A stretch of DNA of 6,170 bases from an uncultured Bacillota bacterium (GCA_902465215.1 CABQMM010000083.1:1-6170); one strand, 5' to 3'. Positions 1-5,532 are shown, numbered from the stretch's first letter. The notes: generated from the letters alone by a model not told the origin. Translations and numbers: made by a program.

Positions 1-804
1 GCGAGCGTATCCGCCGTAGGTGTCTACGATAATCTTACGACCTGTCAAGCCGGAATCGCCGTGCGGTCCGCCGATTACGAAACGGCCGGTCGGATTTACA
101 TAGTATTTGGTTTCGTCGTCGAGCAGTTCAGCCGGAATGATTGGCTTGATAACATGTTCGATGAGGTCAGCCTTGATCTGTTCCTGCGTTGCGTCCGGAT
201 CGTGCTGTGTGGAAATCAGAATCGTGTCGATTCTCTTAACCTTGTTGTCGTCGTACTCTACGGTAACCTGCGTTTTGCCGTCCGGTCTGAGGTAAGTCAG
301 AGTGCCGTCTTTTCTGACGTCTGCCAGTCTCTTCGCGAGCTTGTGCGCGTAAGAAATCGGAGCCGGCATAAGCTCCGGAGTTTCGTTGCAGGCAAAACCG
401 AACATGATGCCCTGGTCTCCCGCGCCGATAGTGTCGATGGTTGCTTCATCGTTTAAGCTGCCGTCCTTGTATTCGAGCGACTTGTTTACGCCCATTGCGA
501 TGTCACCGGACTGTTCGTCGATTGCGGACAGTACAGCGCAGGTGTTGCCGTCAAAACCATACTCGGAACGGTCATAACCAATGTCTAAAATTACTTTTCT
601 TACCAACTTAGGGATGTCCACATAGCAATGTGTGGAAATTTCACCCATTACCATGGCATATCCTGTCGTTGTGGTCGTTTCAGCAGCTACTCTGCCGTTC
701 GGGTCCTTCTCAAAAATCGCGTCCAGAATCGCATCGGAAATTTGGTCGCAAAGCTTATCCGGATGACCCTCAGTTACGGATTCTGATGTAAAAAATCTTT
801 TCAT
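1..804 (-). CDS. metK: S-adenosylmethionine synthetase (MetK), N-terminal 268 residues, cut by window start
   Basis: This enzyme makes S-adenosylmethionine from methionine and ATP in the cytoplasm, releasing phosphate and diphosphate. The protein opens [17 protein letters not shown]; His14, Asp16 and Lys17 form the HPDK nucleotide and metal-binding signature. The GAGDQG motif lies at residues 127-132, followed by [10 protein letters not shown]. Near the window edge it reads [17 protein letters not shown] and then DTYGGYAR. The family is about 390-400 residues long, so the C-terminal third, with the GGGAF-type motif, lies outside. ATG 804 is chosen because an AGGAGG Shine-Dalgarno sits at 812-817, and the nearby ATG at 809 meets a stop after one lysine codon. 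The gene lies behind its own SAM-I riboswitch and terminator, so its product should repress it. No frameshift is seen. Family assignment is certain by motif. Confidence 0.98.
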   Translation of the reverse strand, partial: MKRFFTSESVTEGHPDKLCDQISDAILDAIFEKDPNGRVAAETTTTTGYAMVMGEISTHCYVDIPKLVRKVILDIGYDRSEYGFDGNTCAVLSAIDEQSGDIAMGVNKSLEYKDGSLNDEATIDTIGAGDQGIMFGFACNETPELMPAPISYAHKLAKRLADVRKDGTLTYLRPDGKTQVTVEYDDNKVKRIDTILISTQHDPDATQEQIKADLIEHVIKPIIPAELLDDETKYYVNPTGRFVIGGPHGDSGLTGRKIIVDTYGGYAR

Positions 805-849
805 TTCATTACCTCCTGTTTGCTCATTTCGCGTTTTCACGCATCCCCC

Positions 850-859
850 AATCCTTATC
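850..859 (-). other. Element complementary to the 5' strand of riboswitch helix P1
   Basis: In the minus-strand transcript this reads GAUAAGGAUU, an exact 10-nt reverse complement of AAUCCUUAUC at 1094-1085, the 5' strand of aptamer helix P1. It lies between the terminator and the metK ribosome binding site. A small hairpin follows at 842-831, GCGU-GAAA-ACGC, with a GNRA-type loop. The element could pair with P1 in read-through transcripts or be a degenerate copy of a riboswitch 3' end. Complementarity is seen directly; function is inference. Confidence 0.45.
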
Positions 860-860
860 T

Positions 861-894
861 GAAAAAACGAAAAGCCTCTCGAAAGAGAGGCTTT
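861..894 (-). terminator. Intrinsic terminator of the metK SAM riboswitch
   Basis: Positions 871-880 and 885-894 form a perfect 10-bp stem (AAAGCCTCTC / GAGAGGCTTT) with a 4-nt loop. On the minus strand it is followed by a U-rich tail (TCGTTTTTTC, 870-861). It lies directly downstream of the aptamer and 57 nt before the metK ATG, as expected for the expression platform of a transcription-terminating S-box. A competing pairing between GAGG in the 3' P1 strand (911-914) and CCTC in the terminator's 5' arm is possible as an antiterminator, but this is inference. Confidence 0.92.
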
Positions 895-908
895 GATTTT
901 TGCAATCG

Positions 909-1094
909 TTCCTCATCTTTCAGAAAAATTTCTTGAGAAAAATCTCTGTAGGATTTAGCACCTTTTTTGCTCCGCCGCCTGCACATCCGGCGCATTTTCG
1001 CACATTCGTACGCACGCACCAATCCGCAAAGGCAAAGCATCTAGGTTGCCGGGCTTCACAGGGCCTGTTCCCTCAGCCGCTCTTGATAAGGATT
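909..1094 (-). promoter_or_regulatory. SAM-I (S-box) riboswitch aptamer upstream of metK
   Basis: The minus strand carries the conserved S-box blocks in order. The P1 5' strand, CCUUAUC, is followed by AAGAG. Next come the kink-turn and P2 core GAGGGA, the loop GGCCC and the block CCCGGCAACC. The J3/4 block GGUGCUAAAUCC follows, then the P4 arm ending UUUCUGAAAGAUGAGG, which closes P1. P1 pairs CCUUAUC with GAUGAGG, including one G-U. The base of P3 is GCUUUGCC / GGCGGAGC, 8 bp with two G-U pairs. P3 carries a long extra arm, so the aptamer is about 186 nt against roughly 100-120 nt for typical members. In this class SAM stabilises P1 and favours the downstream terminator, lowering metK expression. 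Class assignment is by conserved core and gene context; edges are set from P1. Confidence 0.95.
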
Positions 1095-1155
1095 AAATTT
1101 TAACTTTCGCGCTCTGCGCTATCCCGCAAAACGCATAAATTTTGTTCTTCGTTTT

Positions 1156-1183
1156 ATTATATACCCTTTAATTTACTTGTCAA
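1156..1183 (-). promoter_or_regulatory. Sigma-A-type promoter of metK
   Basis: On the minus strand a perfect TTGACA (1183-1178) is followed after 16 bp by a perfect TATAAT (1161-1156). Transcription would start near 1149, about 55 nt before the riboswitch P1 helix and 345 nt before the metK ATG. The leader between start and aptamer (about 1148-1095) is predicted to form only small stems, such as GCGC-AGA-GCGC. Confidence 0.88.
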
Positions 1184-1205
1184 TCACTTTTAAATAAGTT
1201 ATACT
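1177..1205 (+). promoter_or_regulatory. Candidate divergent promoter for the 424-residue unknown gene
   Basis: TTGTCA (1177-1182), a 17-bp spacer and TATACT (1200-1205) form a good sigma-A-type match, one base off consensus in each hexamer. The -35 hexamer overlaps that of the metK promoter on the other strand (1178-1183). The start point would be near 1212, giving a leader of about 73 nt. That leader contains a GAAGGA run (1220-1225) and a small stem at 1231-1244 (GTCGC-TTTC-GCGGC), neither next to the start codon. Confidence 0.6.
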
Positions 1206-1284
1206 GAAAATACAAAAAAGAAGGAATTTTGTCGCTTTCGCGGCGTGAAAAAATTTAGAACACAGATTGGATAGCATATAAAAT

Positions 1285-2559
1285 ATGGAAATAATAAATC
1301 AAAGCCCGCTGCGGCTTTTAAGGGGCGGCCTTTCCGAAACAGCTTCAGAAAGCCGCAAGGAATTTGTCGATGCGTACATAACCGACACCCGTCTGATGGG
1401 CGTGACCTGTCTCCGGGCTCACTGGTGTTTGCCGGAGAACGCTTTGCGAACACATTTTTATCAATTTTTTTATTTTGATGCGGAAGAGTCCGGCTTAGAA
1501 AATTACGAGTCATTTCTCTGTGAGTCGGAGGAAGAAGCGCAGGAGCTTTTGCAAGAGACGGAAGCACGACTTATGGGCGGTCTCGGCGGTAAAAAAAATG
1601 CAATCACGGAGCGGGAAACCCGCTGGCTTGTACAATCCTATGTGGACTTTAACCTGAATCGCAAACGCAAACTGCCCGAGAATTCGACAGAATTCGACTT
1701 TTTGCTAATGCCCCGCATTGATATTTCAGATGTGGAATATTATGTTTTGATGTGCAAGCAATGTCCGCTCATCAACTCGCCTTATCAGGTCATCAACTAT
1801 TTCCTGATGCGCTGCATTGGCAGGGATTTTCCGGCTGCAAAGCTTCTCATCAAAAATTATGTCCGCACGGATCTTTTTTCGGAATTTCCGGCGGCAAGTC
1901 TTTTGCGAAATGTCATCGACGAGGATAAAGATGCCCAGAGCGGGAGCAATACGAATTACTATGCGACCGACGAGGATAAAGATTTCGGCACGTTTCAGAC
2001 GCGCAAATCTTATATATGCCAGTCTTTGATTGAGTACAGCGGAAAATATTTTTTGCTGATGACTCGAGTAACGCTGGATCACCTGAAAGTCGTAAAATAT
2101 GAACGACTTTCAAGCTTTGGTGTTTCTCCTTGGGAAGCGGCCCTCATGCTGACGGCGCCCGAATATGTCAGTGTATATAACATCGCGATCGACGGGCTTG
2201 AAATTACTCGGCACACTGCGTCACTTTTGAACGACGCAATGGTAACCGACCACGAAAGTGGCCGGCTATTTATGATTTTCTATCCGAATAACGATCACGT
2301 GAAAAAGCGTGAATATCGACTAAGCGACGATGTTTTCGGAATATGTTTTGCGTCGGAAAACGATCAGCTCATTCTCGTTTCCAACATGCGTCAAAACATT
2401 TCTTCGTTAGAGCGTGATTTTAAGGCTTCCGTGATTTCTCCGGTGCTTGCGCCCGCTGCGAAATATGAATTTAACCATGCCGTTTTTAAAAATTTTGTAG
2501 ATAGCGGCTTTGAGGATTTTGAAGATTTCGTGCAGGCAATCAGCATCCATGAGGAGTAA
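1285..2559 (+). CDS. Uncharacterised 424-residue soluble protein
   Basis: I do not recognise this family. ATG 1285 is the first ATG after an in-frame TAA at 1279 and gives an uninterrupted frame to TAA 2557-2559. No good Shine-Dalgarno is next to the start, so initiation may be weak. The protein is rich in acidic and aromatic residues and has no signal peptide or membrane segment. Visible features are a Glu-rich stretch at 79-93, a Lys/Arg run NRKRKL at 125-130, CKQC at 157-160 (a lone CxxC), and two DEDKD segments at 212-216 and 229-233 around a polar Ser/Asn linker. The C-terminal half (about 240-400) alternates short hydrophobic stretches, like a mixed alpha/beta fold. An inverted repeat AAAGCC / GGCTTT at 1301-1318 lies in the first codons. 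The gene is transcribed away from metK and toward the DUF4282-like gene, so it appears to stand alone. Confidence 0.88.
   Translation: MEIINQSPLRLLRGGLSETASESRKEFVDAYITDTRLMGVTCLRAHWCLPENALRTHFYQFFYFDAEESGLENYESFLCESEEEAQELLQETEARLMGGLGGKKNAITERETRWLVQSYVDFNLNRKRKLPENSTEFDFLLMPRIDISDVEYYVLMCKQCPLINSPYQVINYFLMRCIGRDFPAAKLLIKNYVRTDLFSEFPAASLLRNVIDEDKDAQSGSNTNYYATDEDKDFGTFQTRKSYICQSLIEYSGKYFLLMTRVTLDHLKVVKYERLSSFGVSPWEAALMLTAPEYVSVYNIAIDGLEITRHTASLLNDAMVTDHESGRLFMIFYPNNDHVKKREYRLSDDVFGICFASENDQLILVSNMRQNISSLERDFKASVISPVLAPAAKYEFNHAVFKNFVDSGFEDFEDFVQAISIHEE
1917..1983 (+). repeat. 16-bp direct repeat inside the unknown gene
   Basis: CGACGAGGATAAAGAT occurs exactly at 1917-1932 and again at 1968-1983, a spacing of 51 bp (17 codons). 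Both copies are in frame and encode DEDKD. The flanking bases differ, so only these 16 bp are repeated. Confidence 0.9.
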
Positions 2560-2578
2560 GCCTAAAAGCCATTTTTAT

Positions 2579-3184
2579 TTATTCCTCGGAATTTGCTTCC
2601 GCGCAGCCCGCACAAGAATTTGCTGCACATCCGCTGCATGGGCTTTCTTCTTCATCGTCATCGTCGAAGCCGGCAAATCCCGTATCGTCCGAATTCTCCG
2701 AGTCGTCTGCATCGCAGCATCCGTCTGCAAAGTCATCACCGTAGAATTTTTCGATTCCGGCAAGTTTTTTGTCAATTGCGACGGTTTTGCGCACTAGCAC
2801 AAAGAACATCAGAAGACATTCATAAGAAACACGCGCGATAACATTTCCCAAAACAATCAGGAAAAGTCCTGAGAAAAAGCCGCCCAAAACGATTTGTGTA
2901 AGACCGACAAGCGTCACCACGCAGACCGTAATCACATAGAGAAGGCGGATAATATCCTCCGTGTAGAACTTATTCACATTCAGAAAATCGTAAAGTTTGC
3001 CCTTGGCACCTGTAAATTTTCCTTCATTTTTTCTGCGCAGCACGGTGAAGAACAAAACCACACCCAGAATAACTGCAAGCACCCCCACAATCAGGCAAAT
3101 CAACGCGCTCGTTGTATACACGCCAAACCCGGTCACTAACATTTCGGGTATATTCGATAGCCCGTAATAATCATTGTAAAACAT
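2579..3184 (-). CDS. Small membrane protein, DUF4282-like, with acidic Cys-rich C-terminal tail
   Basis: This 201-residue protein of unknown function has three predicted membrane segments: about 23-49, 79-101 and 103-131. A short soluble piece (50-78) contains YDFLNVNKFYTEDIIRLLY. The part from 65 to 140, with FLNVNKFYT, GLFLIVLGNVIARVSYE and a following polar helix, resembles DUF4282 membrane proteins; this is a recalled pattern match, not a search result. The tail (150-201) is unusual: it is dominated by Asp/Glu and holds six cysteines, C156, C157, C183, C186, C191 and C194, the last four arranged CxxC-x4-CxxC. That could bind metal or a cluster, or form disulphides. Start ATG 3184 has an AAGGAGG site at 3193-3199 with 8-nt spacing, and a strong promoter lies upstream. 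It converges on the unknown gene with only 19 bp between stop codons and no clear terminator there. Confidence 0.88.
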   Translation of the reverse strand: MFYNDYYGLSNIPEMLVTGFGVYTTSALICLIVGVLAVILGVVLFFTVLRRKNEGKFTGAKGKLYDFLNVNKFYTEDIIRLLYVITVCVVTLVGLTQIVLGGFFSGLFLIVLGNVIARVSYECLLMFFVLVRKTVAIDKKLAGIEKFYGDDFADGCCDADDSENSDDTGFAGFDDDDEEESPCSGCAANSCAGCAEANSEE

Positions 3185-3260
3185 TCCTTATACCTCCTTG
3201 TTTCAACTTCATGTTTTCTCATGGGGTTCTATGGGAAAGCCCCGTAAAAACCATGTAGTC

Positions 3261-3288
3261 ATTGTAACATTTTGTCGAATTATGTCAA
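3261..3288 (-). promoter_or_regulatory. Sigma-A-type promoter of the DUF4282-like gene
   Basis: On the minus strand, TTGACA (3288-3283), a 16-bp spacer and TACAAT (3266-3261) preceded by TG give a near-perfect promoter with transcription starting near 3254. The leader of about 70 nt contains two mutually exclusive pairings: CATGG with CCATG (3220-3224 / 3251-3255) and GGGG with CCCC (3223-3226 / 3240-3243). These could make a small hairpin, but no known riboswitch is recognisable. Confidence 0.85.
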
Positions 3289-3330
3289 CCCCTGTTCGCA
3301 AAACAGGCAAACACTTTTCAACATGGGGCA

Positions 3331-3354
3331 AAGGTTAAAGTTTCAAGGTTCAAG
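3331..3354. repeat. Short direct repeat next to the DnaA-box cluster
   Basis: AAGGTTAAAG (3331-3340) and AAGGTTCAAG (3345-3354) match at 9 of 10 positions with a 14-bp period. They end just before the first DnaA box. This is two copies only, too few to call an iteron array. Confidence 0.5.
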
Positions 3355-3358
3355 CGAT

Positions 3359-3491
3359 TTATCCACAGTTCTACCGGCGATTGTATACAATTCTATCCTT
3401 AGGTGACTGTGGATAACTCAATATTTTAATATTGTTGAAAATTCAATATGTTTCACAGATTTTTATTTTTGTCAATAGCAAGTTATCCACA
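3359..3491. other. Cluster of three consensus DnaA boxes in AT-rich intergenic DNA
   Basis: The 330-bp gap between the amidase and the DUF4282-like gene holds three exact TTATCCACA sites: plus strand 3359-3367, minus strand 3416-3408 and plus strand 3483-3491. Boxes 1 and 2 form an 11-bp inverted repeat (TTATCCACAGT). Boxes 2 and 3 form a 12-bp inverted repeat (AGTTATCCACAG). A 12-bp palindrome ATTGTATACAAT (3380-3391) lies almost midway between boxes 1 and 2. An AT-rich tract with a CAATATT / AATATTG inverted repeat (3419-3434) separates boxes 2 and 3. TTATCCACA is the established high-affinity DnaA site. The cluster could be part of a replication origin, a DnaA-titrating locus, or a regulatory site for a flanking gene. 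No dnaA, dnaN or rpmH gene is in view, so an origin is not shown. Confidence 0.7.
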
Positions 3492-3514
3492 GATTTTTTT
3501 ATAAAAAATTGCGA

Positions 3515-4318
3515 TTATTTTATATTGTTCGCACTGTCTCTGATTTCCATTTTTTTATTCATTTCCAAGCATAAAATTTCATTAACGCCCTGCCAAATTG
3601 CCTTCGACAAAATCTGTTGATATTCTGCGGTTTTCAGTTTTTCTGCTTCCTGTGGGTTTGACAAAAATCCACATTCTGCCAGTATCAGGTTTCCTGTTGA
3701 ATTTTTGAAAAGGAGAATATCATTCTTTGCCATTGCGGTGCGCTCCCGACCGTCGGAAATGTTGGTCTCAAGGGATTTTTGGACTGCCTCCGCAAAGGTT
3801 TTGCTCGCCATTTTCCCCCACTTATCCTCGTCTTGAACATCCGTTCCCGCTTCCTGATTCTTTGGATAAAAAACCTGCGCTCCATAGACGCTTTCGTTCT
3901 GTGGAAAACTATTCAAATGGATTGAAATTCCCAATGTCACGCCCGGCTGCTGCATGATTTCCTTGCGGTTTTTCAAATCTTCCCGCTTCTTTTCGCGAAT
4001 CGTCCGCCCATCATCGGTGTACAGCCCTATGTCGCTGTCTCTCGTCAAAATAACATCCGCAGGGTACTTTCGTATTTCCTCAGCCAGATATTTTGCAATC
4101 GCAAGGTTGATGTCCTTTTCCTGTGTGCCGTCCTTAGCCGAGGCGCCGCCGTCCATGCCGCCGTGCCCAGCGTCAATGACGATCAGCGGCCTTGCCGAAG
4201 CTGCGGCCCCGGCGGAGGCATCCGAGGCATCCTCCTCGCCGGGAGCAAATACCCATGCTGCGGCGCCCGTTGTAAGACAAAAACTCACTAAAAAAGTTAC
4301 GATAAATTTCTTTTTCAC
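3515..4318 (-). CDS. cwlD: N-acetylmuramoyl-L-alanine amidase, CwlD-like
   Basis: This is a zinc amidase of the Amidase_3 family that cuts the bond between muramic acid and the stem peptide of peptidoglycan outside the membrane. Residues 1-25 form a signal or anchor segment (KKK, then a hydrophobic core), followed by an Ala/Ser/Asp-rich linker to about 43. The catalytic domain begins RPLIVIDAGHGGMDGG. Zinc ligands are His52, Glu67 (QEKDINL) and His134 (SIHLN), and the catalytic glutamate is Glu215 in ECGFLSNP. Length (267) and single-domain form fit CwlD, which with PdaA makes muramic-delta-lactam in spore cortex, but a vegetative amidase is possible. The start is GTG 4318, supported by GAGGTGG at 4324-4330; the overlapping ATG 4320 is followed at once by TGA. 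A CATACAA sequence at 4387-4381 resembles a sporulation sigma-E -10 box, but no matching -35 was found. Confidence 0.9.
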   Translation of the reverse strand: MKKKFIVTFLVSFCLTTGAAAWVFAPGEEDASDASAGAAASARPLIVIDAGHGGMDGGASAKDGTQEKDINLAIAKYLAEEIRKYPADVILTRDSDIGLYTDDGRTIREKKREDLKNRKEIMQQPGVTLGISIHLNSFPQNESVYGAQVFYPKNQEAGTDVQDEDKWGKMASKTFAEAVQKSLETNISDGRERTAMAKNDILLFKNSTGNLILAECGFLSNPQEAEKLKTAEYQQILSKAIWQGVNEILCLEMNKKMEIRDSANNIK

Positions 4319-4415
4319 ATAACCACCTCTGCGCCTTCCTGCGCACTACTCTTTTTATAAATAAATGTACGCAGCAGGGCTTGTATGGTATTCCGAAGTT
4401 TTTTAAGCCTTTTTC

Positions 4416-4433
4416 AAGCCTTCCGAAAGGCTT
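4416..4433 (-). other. Hairpin at the end of the ZIP transporter gene, no U-tract
   Basis: AAGCCTT and AAGGCTT (4416-4422 / 4427-4433) form a 7-bp stem with a 4-nt loop, overlapping the transporter's stop codon by one base. A second AAGCCTT at 4405-4411 could pair with the same arm instead. On the minus strand it is followed by an A-rich, not U-rich, run, so it is a poor intrinsic terminator. It may be an mRNA 3' stabiliser or processing site, and read-through into the amidase remains possible. Confidence 0.45.
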
Positions 4434-5383
4434 TAGCCAAGCGCTACGTCGAGCAGCATCATGACCGCGAAGCCGCCCATAATCCCGAGCGTTGGCGCAA
4501 ATGAACCTTCCTCTCTTCCTTCCTGACACTGCGGAATCAGCTCATGCACTGCCACCAGCAGCATTGCTCCGGCTGCAAATGCAAGCGCATACGGCAGCAT
4601 GGTCTGTATATGTATGACCAATGCTGCGCCGATGACCCCGCTGACCGGCTCTACCAGAGCAGTCGCCTGCCCTATCAAAAAACATTTCATACGTGAAAAA
4701 CCTTCTCTGCGCAGGGGCACCGAAACCGCGGCGCCCTCCGGAAAATTCTGAATGCCGATACCGACCGCAATGCTAAGCGCTCCCATCAGCGCCTCTGTGC
4801 TGTGTCCGTTCTGGCTCAGGGCGCCGAACGCGACGCCGACCGCCAGCCCCTCAGGAATATTGTGAAGAGTTATGGAAATCACAAGTAAAATTGCTCGACT
4901 GATTCCTTTTTTCGGTCTTTTTTCTTTTCGGACATTGTGTGCGCAGTCCAAATCTCCTGCGCTTTCCGGGACTTCCGGCCAGCCCAATTCGCCCGCTCGT
5001 TCGGCAGGCTGCCTATGCGTGGCAGCCTCCGCATGAGTGCCGCACTGCCCATCCGGCAGTCTCGGCTCGCTTTCCACAAGAGACCTCTGGCCGATTTTGC
5101 GAATAACTTTATCGCAAAGCCACATAAATCCGGTTCCCGCAAGGAATCCGCTCACTGCAACAAACCACGACGGAACACTTAAATAGGTTTCCGCTCTATC
5201 TATCGCGGGCTCCAGCAAAGACCAGAAGCTCGCCGCAATCATGACGCCCGCCGAAAAGCCGAGCATCAGATTCATCGCTTTTGGGTTGGCGTTTTTAAAA
5301 AAAGCAACGGTCGCCGCACCCATGGCAGTGATAAACCATGTGCAAAGCGTCGCCGCAAACGCCAAAAGAATTACATTTTGCAT
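4433..5383 (-). CDS. ZIP family divalent metal transporter (GufA-like)
   Basis: This cytoplasmic-membrane protein is predicted to import zinc or other divalent metals such as iron or manganese. About eight membrane segments are visible. The diagnostic binuclear metal site is present: HNIPEG at 174-179 in TM4 and QNFPEGA at 212-218 in TM5. Conserved residues also occur at LVEPVSG (Glu245) and VHELIP (279-284). At 316 residues it is longer than the roughly 260-280 of GufA-type members. The excess lies in the TM3-TM4 cytoplasmic loop (about 100-160), which carries Cys114, His117, His123, Cys147 and His149. Start ATG 5383 has a GAGGTGA site just upstream. No convincing promoter was seen. Substrate cannot be told from sequence. 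The downstream amidase is on the same strand after a 114-bp gap, so weak co-transcription is possible. Confidence 0.95.
   Translation of the reverse strand: MQNVILLAFAATLCTWFITAMGAATVAFFKNANPKAMNLMLGFSAGVMIAASFWSLLEPAIDRAETYLSVPSWFVAVSGFLAGTGFMWLCDKVIRKIGQRSLVESEPRLPDGQCGTHAEAATHRQPAERAGELGWPEVPESAGDLDCAHNVRKEKRPKKGISRAILLVISITLHNIPEGLAVGVAFGALSQNGHSTEALMGALSIAVGIGIQNFPEGAAVSVPLRREGFSRMKCFLIGQATALVEPVSGVIGAALVIHIQTMLPYALAFAAGAMLLVAVHELIPQCQEGREEGSFAPTLGIMGGFAVMMLLDVALG
5006..5060. repeat. Two adjacent inverted repeats within the ZIP loop-coding DNA
   Basis: AGGCTGCC / GGCAGCCT (5006-5013 / 5021-5028, 7-nt loop) and ACTGCC / GGCAGT (5044-5049 / 5055-5060, 5-nt loop) are perfect stems in a segment visibly more GC-rich than the membrane-coding parts. 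They lie in the extra loop of the transporter. They could mark an in-frame inserted repeat element. No target-site duplication was found. Confidence 0.6.
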
Positions 5384-5424
5384 AGTTTCACCTCTTATTT
5401 ACTATTCCAAAGTATGCGGCAGGC

Positions 5425-5486
5425 GCGTGTCTTGTGATACGCTTGCAATGTTTTCGCCCGCAGCCCGCAGCCCGCGTGACACGCTT
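5425..5486. repeat. Repeat-rich divergent intergenic region: operator-like repeats and a 7-bp tandem repeat
   Basis: Between the transporter and the tRNA-editing gene, GCCCGCA / GCCCGCA / GCCCGCG runs in tandem at 5456-5476. It is flanked by a near-direct repeat, TGATACGCTT (5435-5444) and TGACACGCTT (5477-5486), and by short palindromes GCGTGTC-TTGT-GATACGC (5425-5442) and GCGTG-A-CACGC (5474-5484). The position between two divergent genes would suit a regulator site, but it matches no operator I know. Confidence 0.5.
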
Positions 5487-5523
5487 CTGCCCGAAGAAAA
5501 CGCTGTTTTTTCTGCGGATTTTG

Positions 5524-5532
5524 TGCTATACT
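5524..5532 (+). promoter_or_regulatory. Candidate extended -10 promoter of the alanyl-tRNA editing gene
   Basis: TGC followed by TATACT (5527-5532) is a good extended -10. The -35 position 17 bp upstream (TGTTTT, 5504-5509) is poor. Transcription would start near 5539, leaving a very short leader that begins almost at the AGGAGG ribosome site (5540-5545). Confidence 0.5.

Noticed and set aside
61..456. Plus-strand open frame of 131 codons at the left end
   Set aside because: It is antisense to the unmistakable MetK frame and has no motif or start signal of its own.
1219..1254. A possible TTG-start leader peptide (TTG at 1229, stop TAG at 1256) after GAAGGA
   Set aside because: The spacing to GAAGGA is only 3 nt, the frame has nine codons, and nothing else supports translation.
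1199..1567. Minus-strand open frame of 122 codons over the start of the unknown gene
   Set aside because: It overlaps the longer plus-strand gene, its 3' end runs into the divergent promoter region, and the sequence is low in recognisable structure.
3470..3475. A perfect minus-strand TTGACA in the DnaA-box region
   Set aside because: The best -10 candidates downstream are poor or at wrong spacing, and the region is AT-rich enough to give such hexamers by chance.
3280..3514. Calling the region a full oriC
   Set aside because: Only three boxes are present, with no dnaA, dnaN or rpmH nearby and no skew data; reported as a DnaA-box cluster instead.
3954..4322. Plus-strand open frame of 122 codons opposite the amidase
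   Set aside because: The opposite strand codes for all zinc ligands of the amidase; this frame is its shadow.
4416..4433. Intrinsic terminator between transporter and amidase
   Set aside because: The stem is present but no U-tract follows on either strand, so it is listed only as a hairpin.
4173..4529. Minus-strand open frame of 118 codons bridging transporter and amidase
   Set aside because: It overlaps both well-supported genes out of frame and lacks a ribosome site.
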